Notes: a model not told the origin generated them from the sequence alone. Numbered from the stretch's first letter, positions 8,480 through 18,079 are shown. The stretch is 58,765 nucleotides of DNA from an uncultured Prolixibacteraceae bacterium (GCA_913063265.1 CAJXZG010000023.1:1-58765); one strand, 5' to 3'. Program-made: numbers and translations.

Positions 8480-10387
8480 ATGGAAGGGAATTTTTTTTAT
8501 CAGGCTTTTGTGTATTTGGCAGCTGCGGTTATAGCAGTTCCGGTTGCTAAAAAATTAGGTTTAGGTTCTGTTTTAGGTTATCTGATTGCCGGAGTAATTA
8601 TAGGACCTTATGTTTTGGGATTTATAGGAGAGGAAGGACAGGATGTGATGCACTTTGCTGAGTTTGGCGTAGTAATGATGCTTTTTCTTGTAGGACTGGA
8701 ATTACAACCGTCTTTGTTATGGAAATTGAGGGCACCAATACTGGGATTGGGTGGTGTTCAGGTAATTGCAACAACAATTTTAATCACTGCAATTGTGATG
8801 TTGTTAACACCTTTGGTTTGGCAAATGGCTTTAGCGATAGGGCTTACATTGGCATTATCTTCAACAGCAATTGTTTTGCAAACATTAAGTGAAAAAGGAC
8901 TGCTTAAAACCATTGGTGGACAAAATGCCTTTTCAGTTCTTTTGTTTCAGGATATAGCAGTTATTCCGATTTTAGCCTTTTTACCTTTGCTGGCAACAAC
9001 AGAAGGTACTCATTCTTCTGGTCACGAATCCAACACCTGGATCGAAGGAATGCCAATTATTTTACAAACGCTTATAGTTTTGGGTGTAATTGTTTCGATT
9101 ATATTAATCGGAAGATATGCTATAAGTTATGCTTTTCGTTTAATAGCACAAACAAGACTCAGGGAATTATTTACCGCAGCAGCATTGTTACTGGTTATTG
9201 GCATAACATTATTAATGACACAAGTTGGTTTGAGTCCGGCACTTGGTACATTTTTGGCTGGCGTAGTATTGGCTCAGAGTGAATACCGGCATGAACTGGA
9301 AACTGACATCGAGCCTTTTAAAGGCCTTTTATTGGGATTGTTTTTTATCGCTGTGGGGGCATCCATCGATTTTAAACTGATTTTTGAAAATCCTGCTTTA
9401 ATTGCTGCAATAGTTGCAGGATTAATTGCAGTAAAATTACTCATCCTAATAGTTGTCGGGCGGTTTTTCGGAATGCGCAACGATAGTAACCTGCTATTTG
9501 CTTTTGGCCTGGCGCAAGGTGGTGAGTTTGCATTTGTGCTGTTTTCCTATGCACTTCAGAACGGTGTGCTCACAGGTTCTGAAGCAAATCCGTTGATTGC
9601 TGCCGTTGCAATTTCAATGGCACTAACACCATTGCTGATGTTGTTAAACGAAAAATTAATTCAACCCTACTTTGGTACAAAAGAATCGGTTGAAAAAAAG
9701 GCGGATGATATCGATGAGAAAAATGAAGTTATAGTTGCAGGATTTGGCAGGTATGGAAGTACAATTGGAAGATTTTTGCAGGCAAACGGAACTCAGGCAA
9801 CTTATCTTGATATAGACCCGAATAATGTTGATTTGCTAAGAAAACTGGGATTGAAAGTATTTTACGGAGATGCGTCAAGGCATGATTTACTTCATGCTGC
9901 AGGAGCTGAAGACGCAAAACTTTTAATTGTCGCTGTTGACGAATCGGAAAAAACACTGGAAATTGTTCAAACAGCACAAAAACATTTCCCACACCTAAAA
10001 ATTATGGTGAGAACAAAATACTGGAATGACTACTATGATATGCTGGAAAAAAATCTGCTTGGAGTTTACAGGGAGTTTTCTGATACAGCTCTGAGAATGG
10101 GAGCTGATGTTTTGAGTCATTTAGGCTATCGAAAAAACCAGGTACAAAGATCGCTGCGAAAGTTTCGGAAACATGATGAAGAATATGCAACCGATTTAGC
10201 CAAAACCAGGCATGAACAAAAAAATTTTATTAAACGTGGTCGTCAGGTGATTGAAGAACTTGAATTACTGATGCTGGACGATATTGATAAAGTTGCAAAA
10301 GACAAAGATATGGGTTGGGATACCGAAACCATAAAAGAGGAATTTGCTCCGATGATTCGTATGCAGAAAGATGAAAAAAATCTGTAA
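8480..10387 (+). CDS. KefB/KefC-like monovalent cation:proton antiporter with RCK domain
   Basis: CPA2-family inner-membrane antiporter, 635 residues. Residues about 5-395 form the multi-helix transport domain, with the GYLIAGVIIGP motif early and QDIAVIP (the conserved QD of this family) in the middle. After the membrane domain a cytosolic RCK/TrkA-N domain begins near residue 413 with GFGRYGSTIG, a dinucleotide-binding loop, and DIDPNNVDLLRKLGLKVFYGDASR. A charged C-terminal tail follows. With the KefF-like partner it should mediate potassium efflux, probably as an electrophile-protection system. Whether it responds to glutathione or another thiol is unknown; many Bacteroidota lack glutathione. 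Confidence 0.92.
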   Translation: MEGNFFYQAFVYLAAAVIAVPVAKKLGLGSVLGYLIAGVIIGPYVLGFIGEEGQDVMHFAEFGVVMMLFLVGLELQPSLLWKLRAPILGLGGVQVIATTILITAIVMLLTPLVWQMALAIGLTLALSSTAIVLQTLSEKGLLKTIGGQNAFSVLLFQDIAVIPILAFLPLLATTEGTHSSGHESNTWIEGMPIILQTLIVLGVIVSIILIGRYAISYAFRLIAQTRLRELFTAAALLLVIGITLLMTQVGLSPALGTFLAGVVLAQSEYRHELETDIEPFKGLLLGLFFIAVGASIDFKLIFENPALIAAIVAGLIAVKLLILIVVGRFFGMRNDSNLLFAFGLAQGGEFAFVLFSYALQNGVLTGSEANPLIAAVAISMALTPLLMLLNEKLIQPYFGTKESVEKKADDIDEKNEVIVAGFGRYGSTIGRFLQANGTQATYLDIDPNNVDLLRKLGLKVFYGDASRHDLLHAAGAEDAKLLIVAVDESEKTLEIVQTAQKHFPHLKIMVRTKYWNDYYDMLEKNLLGVYREFSDTALRMGADVLSHLGYRKNQVQRSLRKFRKHDEEYATDLAKTRHEQKNFIKRGRQVIEELELLMLDDIDKVAKDKDMGWDTETIKEEFAPMIRMQKDEKNL

Positions 10388-10388
10388 A

Positions 10389-10880
10389 TTAGGATGTTAA
10401 CAATTTCTCAAAACAGATACTGTCTCCCAAATCTTTATAAACGCCATAATTTTTGATTCTCGTATAACCATGCGTTTTGTATAATGAAATAGCGGTTGGA
10501 AGTTTTATCCCTGTTTCCAAAACAGCTTTGGTAAAGCCCGATTCTTTTGCCCAGGTTTCCAACTCGTTTAAAATAAGTTTGGAAATACCTTTACCCCTAA
10601 ATTCAGGAAGCACATACATCCTTTTTATTTCGGCCGTATTATAATCAAAGGATTTAAAACATCCGCAACCAACTGGTAGATTTTTGTTATAAGCCACTAC
10701 AACGGTTTGAATTAAATCAACCTGATTATATTGGTCATAAACCTGACGTTGTTGGTCATGAACATCGTTTAATTCATCATCTAGTTTCGCAATCAGGGTT
10801 CGAAAATTGATATCTGAATTGGTAGTTCTTTGAATATAAACAAAATGATTATTCATAATTGATTCGTTTTCGTTAACCAT
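10389..10880 (-). CDS. GNAT family N-acetyltransferase
   Basis: A 163-residue acetyltransferase with the acetyl-CoA binding motif A: IKRMYVLPEFRGKGISKLILNELETWA (V-x-x-x-x-R-G-x-G type) and the C-terminal motif B region LYKTHGYTRIKNYGVY. The acceptor is unknown. It is convergent with the kefC-like gene (1 bp between the stop codons). The start could also be the ATG nine codons downstream (MNNHFVYIQ). A second, damaged GNAT lies just upstream at 10909-11236, but the two do not look like halves of one gene. Confidence 0.88.
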   Translation of the reverse strand: MVNENESIMNNHFVYIQRTTNSDINFRTLIAKLDDELNDVHDQQRQVYDQYNQVDLIQTVVVAYNKNLPVGCGCFKSFDYNTAEIKRMYVLPEFRGKGISKLILNELETWAKESGFTKAVLETGIKLPTAISLYKTHGYTRIKNYGVYKDLGDSICFEKLLTS

Positions 10881-10908
10881 TTACTTTGTCTTCGCTAAAA
10901 CGAAGGGA

Positions 10909-11236
10909 TTAATATAATTTATGTGCGCCTTTTCTATGAGCGCTGGAAACAAAAAAAATCATAGAGCAATTCAATTCTTTAGTCCTTCCTTCCATTCTGC
11001 TCATCTTTTGTTTATTAATTCCCTGTTTTCTGAATTCCTTCAAAACCACTACATTTTCCACCACCATAAAAGGTTGACAATCGCCAAACAATTCGTAAAA
11101 GGCAACTCCCGCCATAACTGAAACATCTATTGGTCCATTAATTTTTGCACAGAGGATGTCAAAGCTTATCCTTTTTAATCAACTCAATAGTTTCCAATAT
11201 TTTGTTATTTGAGCCCGGGAACTTACAAATCCTTTT
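10909..11236 (-). pseudogene. Frameshifted and truncated GNAT acetyltransferase remnant
   Basis: One frame encodes a peptide with MVVENVVVLKEFRKQGI and ELNCSMIFFVSSAHRKGAHKLY, a clear GNAT acetyl-CoA-binding region and motif B. It stops at the tyrosine where an ESLGF-type ending is expected. Upstream of its first Met the same frame reads DILCAKINGPIDVSV without a start. A neighbouring frame gives NNKILETIELIKKDKL and then a stop, fitting the N-terminal part of the same family. The switch near 11160-11170 suggests a frameshift. I therefore read this as a decayed gene, not a functional 68-residue protein. Confidence 0.6.
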
Positions 11237-11249
11237 TATTTAAACTTTT

Positions 11250-12368
11250 TCAATAATTATCTATACCATCAGTGAGCCATTCCAGCGTCAGTCTTGTAAA
11301 AACAATTTCATTGTAATTATCTTTCTCAAAAAGCAAACCAATATCATTATTGTCAAGAATGCTCATAGAAGAATAAGCGGCACTTTCATTATAAATAGTT
11401 TTTCCTTCGGTCCAGCTTTTGCCTTCATCATAACTGATTCTAATGGTCAAATTACTTCGTTTGTCTTTCATTTTAATATTTGAGAAAAGAAGCCTGTTTT
11501 TATCATCACCATTTTTAATTGATGTATACCTGATTATGCTTGCATTACAGCCGGGATCGATAAGTGTAGAATCCGGAGAGGAAATCCATTTTGCTCCTCT
11601 ATCGGATGATCTATGAACATACCTGAACCCTGCATCATTTACACGACTATTTATCATCCAGGAACCATCAGCTAATTCAACTATTTTAGATTCATCTCCG
11701 GGTTTTATTGGCGTGTCAATTAAATGCCAACTATTCCCATGATTATCACTTTCAAACAGATGAAGCCCGTTGTTAACATTTACTATTGTATGTAATAAAT
11801 TACCATTAGTAAGCTGTATTCCTTTGCCTGATGTAATAAACTTAAAATCATTATGCCAGTCAGGATTAGTAATTTGAGAAGTTATGTTTTGTGGCTGGCT
11901 CCAGGTATGTCCGTTGTCATTACTTTTTATTACTTTGAAATAATAGATGTCTTTCTCATTGTTTAAATCCATATAATTAAAAAACAGAAAGATTTCACCT
12001 GTTATTTTGTCTACAATCATAGAAGGATCTGAGGCAGATTGACCTTTAGGGTAATCGACGACAGTTTCAATTTCAGACCATGAAAATCCACCATCTGTAC
12101 TTCTGCGAATGACAATATTGATGTCATTATTCCATTTTAAGTCACCACAGGAGGGAACTCTTTCATCAACAGCAACGATCAAATCGCCATTTGGGGCAGT
12201 AACAATTGAAGGAATACGGTAACACGATACATTCTTTTGATCTTTTGAAGTAAATAAACTCTTCAATACAGGGGCTGTGCTTTTGTCTTGTTCTTTTTCT
12301 GTTTGTGGATTTACAATTAAAAAGACCATTAAATAAGCAATATAAATGAAACTTTCAATGCGAATCAT
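11250..12368 (-). CDS. Exo-alpha-sialidase-like BNR-repeat protein (GH33-type)
   Basis: A 372-residue six-bladed propeller of the sialidase/BNR family, exported: a hydrophobic N-terminus (residues 5-20) precedes the mature part. The Y/FRIP motif is YRIP at 50-53, whose Arg belongs to the carboxylate-binding triad in sialidases. Asp-box repeats are visible: STDGGFSW, SNDNGHTW, SDNHGNSW, SSDRGAKW and SYDEGKSW. It would remove terminal sialic acid or a related sugar from host or algal glycans outside the inner membrane. It is divergent from the GH92 gene across 277 bp, a shared promoter region. Absence of sialic-acid catabolism genes nearby leaves the true substrate open. Confidence 0.85.
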   Translation of the reverse strand: MIRIESFIYIAYLMVFLIVNPQTEKEQDKSTAPVLKSLFTSKDQKNVSCYRIPSIVTAPNGDLIVAVDERVPSCGDLKWNNDINIVIRRSTDGGFSWSEIETVVDYPKGQSASDPSMIVDKITGEIFLFFNYMDLNNEKDIYYFKVIKSNDNGHTWSQPQNITSQITNPDWHNDFKFITSGKGIQLTNGNLLHTIVNVNNGLHLFESDNHGNSWHLIDTPIKPGDESKIVELADGSWMINSRVNDAGFRYVHRSSDRGAKWISSPDSTLIDPGCNASIIRYTSIKNGDDKNRLLFSNIKMKDKRSNLTIRISYDEGKSWTEGKTIYNESAAYSSMSILDNNDIGLLFEKDNYNEIVFTRLTLEWLTDGIDNY

Positions 12369-12645
12369 TTTTATGTGTTTTGTAAAGAATGTGAAAAATC
12401 ATTTTGAAATTTTCTCAAATATATATAGAATTTAAGCCGAATCCATTTCGCTAACAGGCAAAGCTGCATTTAAATAAAACAGGATAATCATTGGATTTAA
12501 AGACGTTTTATAAATAAATTAGATGGAAATGATTAAATGTTTTGGATTTTTGGAAAAAGACTTTTACTTCATTTTTTTAGCAATTTGATTTCTTACAGAG
12601 CGTGGATTTTACTTAATTTGTTTTACAGTCTAAACCAAAATAAAC

Positions 12646-14868
12646 ATGAACAAAACACGGATATTTTTTATCTTCATCTTTATTCTTTTTATACTTTCCT
12701 GCCAACAACAAACTTCTAATCTCGATTATGTAGATCCTTCTATTGGTGGTGTAGGAGTGGTTTTGGAACCCACTCGGCCAACGGTTCATCTTCCGAACAG
12801 TATGGTTCGGGTTTTTCCCAATCGTAAAGACCAACTGGATGACCAGATTGATGATTTTTTTCTTACCATCGCCTCGCATCGTTTGCAAAAAGTTTTTTCG
12901 TTTATGCCGGTAAACGGAGAGCCAAATCAGCACATTTGGTTTAAAAGTTGTGCCAACGAACACGAAGTTCTGCGCCCGTATTATTACAGCACAGAGTTTG
13001 AAGATTCGGGAAACAGCATACAATTTTCACCCAAAACCAAAAGTGGTTTTTATAAAATAAACTTTGCCGGTAACCAGCCTCATTTTTTACAAATGGGAAC
13101 TTTTTTTGCCGGTGGCGAAATCAACATGGAAAGTAAAAATTCTGTTTCGGGGACTGAACATTTTGAGGGAATGAACGCCTTTTTTTATGCAGAAACCAAT
13201 AAAGAAATTCAGGAGGTACTTTATCAAAACTCAAATGACAAAAGACGATTAATGTTAAGTTTTGGAAATGAGGCACAGGAGGTAAAGTTTAAATACGGGA
13301 TTTCATTTATCAGTATCGAACAAGCCAAACAAAACTTACAAAACGAAATTCCGGACTGGGATTTTGAACGCGTAAAAAATGACGCTAAAAAGGAATGGGA
13401 AAAAGTGCTTTCTCAGATAAATGTAAAAGGTGGGACAGAGGCACAAAAACGTGTGTTTTACACTGCACTTTATCGTTCATACGAGCGCATGGTTGACATC
13501 AACGAATACGGCTTATATTTCAGTGGATTTGATAATCAAGTGCACGAATCGGATAATCCGTTTTATGTGGACAACTGGATTTGGGACAACTATATCGCTC
13601 TTGAACCTCTGTTTATGATTTTGAATCCAAAAATGGCAACCGAAAGAATTCAGTCTTACATTAAAATGTACGAGCAGGGAGGTACGATGCCGTCATTTGC
13701 TTTGGTTTTTGGCGACTGGCCGGCAATGACAGGAAATTTTGCAGCTGCCTGGATGGCTGATGCATGGTACAAAGGTCTCCTGGATTTTAATTTAAAAACT
13801 GCATACGAAGGATTAAAAAAGAATTCGTTGGAATCGACGCTGCTTCCATGGAGAAACGGACCAAAATCGCTGCTGGATGATTTTTATAATGAACACGGAT
13901 TCATGCCCGGACTTTACCCGGGAGAAACGGAAACTGTGCCTGAAGTAAGTTTACCATGGGAAAGAAGACAAGCAGTTTCGGTTACTATAGAAAACAGTTA
14001 TTCTGACTGGTGTTTAGCCCAACTGGCGAAAGAGTTGAATCTTGAAAAGGATAACAAACTTTTTCTGGAACGAGCCAGATTTTACCAAAATGTATTTCGT
14101 GTAGATCGCGGATTTATGTGGCCACGCGATACGGCCGGCAACTGGATTGAACCATACGATCCACGTTTTGCTGACCGGATGTATTTTACCGAAAATAATG
14201 CCTATACCTACAATTGGTCGGTAAAACATGATTTGAACGGATTATTCGGTTTGATGAATAAAAAGCATGGGGCAGAGGCAACTCTTGACCAACTGTTTCG
14301 TGAAGATTTAGGATTACCCAAATGGCAGTTCTGGAATAAACAACCTGATGCATCGGGTTTGGTGGGGCAGTTTGTTATGGGTAACGAACCCGGTTTTCAT
14401 ATCCCATACATATACAATTATCTGGGAGCACCGTGGAAGACACAAAAGCGAATCCGAATGTTACTGGATGCTTTTTATACCGATAATCTTTTTGGTATAC
14501 CAGGTGATGAAGACGGAGGTGGAATGTCGGCTTTTGTAGTTTTTTCAATGATGGGATTTTTCCAGGTTACTTCGGGAATTCCGGTTTATAGCATCGGGAG
14601 TCCGGTTTTTGAAGAGATTACCATCAATTTGTCCGAAAACAAGCAATTTAAGATTATTGCCCAAAACTGCTCAAAGGAAAATAAATACATACAACAGGCA
14701 TTTTTTAATGGAGAAGAATTAAATCAATCGTGGTTTACACATCAGCAATTAATGAATGGCGGAACTTTAAAATTGATTATGGGAAACCGGCCAAATAAAA
14801 AGTGGGGGAGTGAAAAGGAAACTCTTCCTCCGTCTTCGATTGATTTTTATCCGGGGAATATCAAATAA
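12646..14868 (+). CDS. Divergent GH92-like glycosidase lipoprotein (first copy)
   Basis: A 740-residue lipoprotein: signal peptide with lipobox ILSC (Cys19). The C-terminal (alpha/alpha)6 barrel has GH92 landmarks: DDFYNEHGFMPG, GNEPGFHIPYIYNYLGAPWKTQKRIR, PGDEDGGGMSAFVVFSMMGF and NGEELN. The family usually reads PGNDDxGQMSAW at the catalytic-base loop. Here it is PGDEDGGGMSAF, and the N-terminal domain has TRPTVHLPNSMVRVFPNR instead of the usual PGA.RPFGMVQLSPDT. Canonical GH92 enzymes are calcium-dependent exo-alpha-mannosidases; this subgroup may act on another linkage or sugar. A paralogue with the same variant motifs lies at 24042-26342. Confidence 0.85.
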   Translation: MNKTRIFFIFIFILFILSCQQQTSNLDYVDPSIGGVGVVLEPTRPTVHLPNSMVRVFPNRKDQLDDQIDDFFLTIASHRLQKVFSFMPVNGEPNQHIWFKSCANEHEVLRPYYYSTEFEDSGNSIQFSPKTKSGFYKINFAGNQPHFLQMGTFFAGGEINMESKNSVSGTEHFEGMNAFFYAETNKEIQEVLYQNSNDKRRLMLSFGNEAQEVKFKYGISFISIEQAKQNLQNEIPDWDFERVKNDAKKEWEKVLSQINVKGGTEAQKRVFYTALYRSYERMVDINEYGLYFSGFDNQVHESDNPFYVDNWIWDNYIALEPLFMILNPKMATERIQSYIKMYEQGGTMPSFALVFGDWPAMTGNFAAAWMADAWYKGLLDFNLKTAYEGLKKNSLESTLLPWRNGPKSLLDDFYNEHGFMPGLYPGETETVPEVSLPWERRQAVSVTIENSYSDWCLAQLAKELNLEKDNKLFLERARFYQNVFRVDRGFMWPRDTAGNWIEPYDPRFADRMYFTENNAYTYNWSVKHDLNGLFGLMNKKHGAEATLDQLFREDLGLPKWQFWNKQPDASGLVGQFVMGNEPGFHIPYIYNYLGAPWKTQKRIRMLLDAFYTDNLFGIPGDEDGGGMSAFVVFSMMGFFQVTSGIPVYSIGSPVFEEITINLSENKQFKIIAQNCSKENKYIQQAFFNGEELNQSWFTHQQLMNGGTLKLIMGNRPNKKWGSEKETLPPSSIDFYPGNIK

Positions 14869-14889
14869 GATTTTTAGTACCAGTAACTT

Positions 14890-15037
14890 AAATTAAAGGC
14901 TAAAGCCTATAATACTCTGGATTAATAATCACCGCACTAAAGTACGGTGCAAAAAATACAACTCGAGCTAAGCAATACACCATGCTTTAGCTTGGTGTTC
15001 GAACGGCAATGGATAATTTATCTTTAGCCTTTAATTT
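14890..15037. repeat. Composite palindromic intergenic repeat
   Basis: Outer arms AAATTAAAGGCTAAAG (14890-14905) and CTTTAGCCTTTAATTT (15022-15037) are a perfect 16-bp inverted repeat. Inside are a hairpin, CACCGCACT/AGTACGGTG (14930-14949), and two interleaved pairings: AGCTAA (14966-14971) with TTAGCT (14987-14992), and ACACC (14977-14981) with GGTGT (14993-14998 region). It lies between convergent genes and could act as a bidirectional terminator or be a mobile repeat. Confidence 0.75.
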
Positions 15038-15092
15038 TTACTGATTTTATATGTGTCCATCTTTCCAATTCTTGTTATCAGTGTTCTTTTCA

Positions 15093-16286
15093 TTAAAGCT
15101 TTAACCTCTTACAGATTTGCTCTACCTCAGAATAAATTTTGGCATAAACAATTCGGTCTAACTTGCAGTGTTTTTCCAATATTTTTGGGGGATTTTCGCC
15201 AAATCTTTCTTTAAATTTTTTATCTTCAGAAAAAAGCAAACCCTTTTCATCTTTAGCTGAAAAATAGCAAGCCTTTACCCAGGATTCAAGAATCAATGAA
15301 TAATTTACACCTTTTTTAAAACCTTCCAAAATTGGTAACATCAATCTGTCATCGGAGTTTAGTTTACGACTTAAATCGCATCCCACCCTAAAAATTGTAT
15401 CACCTAAAGCCTGGTTTGAAAAACGGTCGAGTAAATCATCGATATGCATGGTAAGCTCCTCTTTCGTAAACTCATCCAGACTTATTGCCATTAGTATTTC
15501 TGCAGATTGGGTCATTGCATTTTTTGTAACCGTTTTTATCTGCTCATTTTCGAGAGCTTCCCAGGTATATTTTAGAGAAGGATTGGTAAAATTTGCCTGG
15601 TATGCCAAGACAGCGTGACCCATGTTGTGAATATATATTTTCCTGTCAACCCAGGCTTTCATATTTTTTTTAGGTGCCAATCCTTTTATTTTTGGAACTC
15701 CATTGATGAATCCAATTTCATCAACTATCAGATCATTGTATGGCTCTGCATAAACAGCAAGCGGATCTTTTTTAAGTTGTTTCGCGGTCATAATCGGCAC
15801 CATTTTTCCTATACTGGTTTCAATCAATCCTATATTCTTAATAGCGGAATTTGGAAGATATTTTTCCAGACTTTCTCGAAATAATTCAGCTGCATCCTTT
15901 ATGTTTTCAGCCAAAATTATATTGACCGAATTTTGACGAGACTCATTAAATCTTGTTAATAATCCTTTTGATATTGTTTCGGCCAAATTTAACATTCCAC
16001 GTTTCCCAACTGAAATAGTTATTATATCAGTTTCTTTAATTTCTTTTATTAACTTTTCAGTTTCCGAAATCTGTATCGCAGAAATATTTTTTACCTGAAT
16101 TACCTTTTCATTTTCAGGATTATTGCTGTCGAGAATATAAACCTCGTAACTTTTCCTTGAGTTAATTAATTCAACTATATCTGTATCTATATCGACAAAC
16201 ACAATCTTGTAACCCGCTTTATCAAAAATGGGAGCAATAAAGGATCTGCCTATTTTTCCTGCACCAAACAGTAAAAGTTTCTTCAT
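15093..16286 (-). CDS. Mannitol-1-phosphate 5-dehydrogenase-like enzyme
   Basis: A 397-residue member of the polyol-specific long-chain dehydrogenase/reductase family, cytoplasmic. The Rossmann loop GAGKIGR sits at residues 8-14. The family catalytic set Lys-x4-Asn-x2-His is seen in KIYIHNMGH (Lys216, Asn221, His224). The ETSIGKMVP segment near 155 is also typical. It would interconvert a hexitol phosphate (or aldonate) and a ketose phosphate with NAD(H). Its ATG overlaps the stop of the GxGYxYP gene by 4 bp, so it is the last gene of the translationally coupled operon that begins at 22480. Mannitol-1-phosphate is the best guess; uronate reductases of the same superfamily are an alternative. 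Confidence 0.8.
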   Translation of the reverse strand: MKKLLLFGAGKIGRSFIAPIFDKAGYKIVFVDIDTDIVELINSRKSYEVYILDSNNPENEKVIQVKNISAIQISETEKLIKEIKETDIITISVGKRGMLNLAETISKGLLTRFNESRQNSVNIILAENIKDAAELFRESLEKYLPNSAIKNIGLIETSIGKMVPIMTAKQLKKDPLAVYAEPYNDLIVDEIGFINGVPKIKGLAPKKNMKAWVDRKIYIHNMGHAVLAYQANFTNPSLKYTWEALENEQIKTVTKNAMTQSAEILMAISLDEFTKEELTMHIDDLLDRFSNQALGDTIFRVGCDLSRKLNSDDRLMLPILEGFKKGVNYSLILESWVKACYFSAKDEKGLLFSEDKKFKERFGENPPKILEKHCKLDRIVYAKIYSEVEQICKRLKL

Positions 16287-18061
16287 TGTTGTTTGCTTTC
16301 CAGGTGTTGTTTAAAAAGATTAAAAAAGTTGTAAGGGTCAACAACTTCGATTTCCAAATCGTGGCGTTTCTTTTTTAGAATTTCGATGGTTTGTATAACA
16401 TCTTCCGGTGTAGTCCATATAATTCTGTACAAATGGAATGATGGTGTTTTATTATTCTTCGGAATTACTTTTGAAATATTTGCAGCAGCATTTTCTGGTT
16501 CCCGAATCATATCAACCGTATTTATCAGGTTGGTTACCGGCATTCCTTTCCATATTTGGTCTTTGGGTCCGCCATGTTTCCATTCATGAAAATCGATTAC
16601 TATGGTTGCAAATCCATCAGGAGAGAATTCAAGAAAAGCATCTTTTACCTTATGTGTTGGTTCTTTTTGGTCGAGTACCATGGGCGAAATACTCATGTCG
16701 AGCTGATTGTAAAAATGCTTATTGTGTTGAATAAAGAGGGGTATATATTCATCCTGAATTCTGTTCGGATTCATGTATCCTGCAGCACTTGCATCGGCCG
16801 CAAAAAAATCATTTGATGTTTTAGTTTCGTAATAGTAGGAAATAATATCGGGATAAGTCTTTATGAGGTTAGGATTGATTCCCCACATTAAAGGAATTTC
16901 GCCACGTTTCTTATTATCCCAAAGTCGGGGCATAAAATCATAAAGCGGAGTTCCCGAATCGAAGTCGGCCATTAAAACCGAGATGTACGTTTTGTTTTTG
17001 AGCTTTTTGATTTCAGGTTTTTGTTGTTGTAGTTTTTTAAATTTTGCATGGCTGTGAAACGACTGATTGTAACAATTGCTTGCCACTGTATTCTGATAGC
17101 AGTTGTATGGAGAAATCAAATGAACGGTTTCCCATTCGGTTGGAACCGGATCATGAGCACTTTTATTCTGTCCGTAATTGCTGTACTTGTCAAAAGAAAA
17201 GAATCCCACTACTTCCGTCATGTGTTTCCCGTTTGATTGTTTCAAAACCTCATCCAACATCATTTTGTAAGTTTCCAAATCGGTCCCTAAAGTCTGCGAT
17301 GTATCGTCCGATGGAAGCTCATCTCCCCATGGAGAAAGGTCATAAACAAAAGATCGGTTTTTTATAGCCCAATCGCGGGTAACCACATAACCCACATCCC
17401 CTTTTTCTCGGGTGTAAAAAGGATCTTCATACAAACATAAAAAATGGCTCGAGCACAGCCCTTTTGCCAGATATTCACGAATGGCCCATCGATAAGCATC
17501 ATTTTTTTTGCTGCCTGTTTCGGCTCCGGTAAACATTCCCCTCAAATCTTTGATGATTTTTAAATCCCATTTTTTTATCAAAGTCTCGGCAAGTTCAGGA
17601 CTTAAAACCAGAGCATCCTCAACACCGGCAATCGTATTGGCCACATTCATGCTTGCAGGTACTTCCGGATCCCAAATAACAGCACCTTTGATTTTGGGTT
17701 TTGTAAAAAAATAAAGGGAATCGAGGTTTGGAATTTTAACCCCTTTCCGATTACTTAACCAACGACCTTCTTCCTGCATTTTTTTTAACCAGTACTTTGG
17801 TTTTGCAGCAACTTTTTCTTTTACATGATTAAAAACCGATAGCCTTTCTTCTCCCGGATAAACCAGGTATATGTCAGGCCTTTCCCGATTAATAATTCCT
17901 TGAATACAAGAAACCAGCATTGCTTCATCATAGGAATTAGCAGTTTTATTCAGCTCAATTTCGTATACATAAATAGGTTCGTTTTTTTTGGCGGAACCGT
18001 TAAAACTCAGGTAAAATAAGCTGGCAAGAAAAAATATAGAGGTTTTCAGGTTTAGTTGCAT
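16283..18061 (-). CDS. GxGYxYP-domain putative glycoside hydrolase
   Basis: A 592-residue exported protein: signal peptide to about residue 24 (LSFNGSA). Layout fits the GxGYxYP_N domain followed by the GxGYxYP_C domain, a family predicted to be carbohydrate-active but poorly characterised. The namesake motif near residue 425 reads AAGYMNP rather than GxGYxYP. Other family landmarks are CIQGIINRERPDIYLVY, KGAVIWDPEVPASMNVANTIAGVEDALVLSPEL, and the acidic VLMADFDSG segment. It overlaps the downstream dehydrogenase by 4 bp and follows the PfkB gene by 18 bp. No catalytic residues can be assigned with confidence. Confidence 0.75.
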   Translation of the reverse strand: MQLNLKTSIFFLASLFYLSFNGSAKKNEPIYVYEIELNKTANSYDEAMLVSCIQGIINRERPDIYLVYPGEERLSVFNHVKEKVAAKPKYWLKKMQEEGRWLSNRKGVKIPNLDSLYFFTKPKIKGAVIWDPEVPASMNVANTIAGVEDALVLSPELAETLIKKWDLKIIKDLRGMFTGAETGSKKNDAYRWAIREYLAKGLCSSHFLCLYEDPFYTREKGDVGYVVTRDWAIKNRSFVYDLSPWGDELPSDDTSQTLGTDLETYKMMLDEVLKQSNGKHMTEVVGFFSFDKYSNYGQNKSAHDPVPTEWETVHLISPYNCYQNTVASNCYNQSFHSHAKFKKLQQQKPEIKKLKNKTYISVLMADFDSGTPLYDFMPRLWDNKKRGEIPLMWGINPNLIKTYPDIISYYYETKTSNDFFAADASAAGYMNPNRIQDEYIPLFIQHNKHFYNQLDMSISPMVLDQKEPTHKVKDAFLEFSPDGFATIVIDFHEWKHGGPKDQIWKGMPVTNLINTVDMIREPENAAANISKVIPKNNKTPSFHLYRIIWTTPEDVIQTIEILKKKRHDLEIEVVDPYNFFNLFKQHLESKQQ

Positions 18062-18079
18062 TTGTACAAAATTAGCTGT

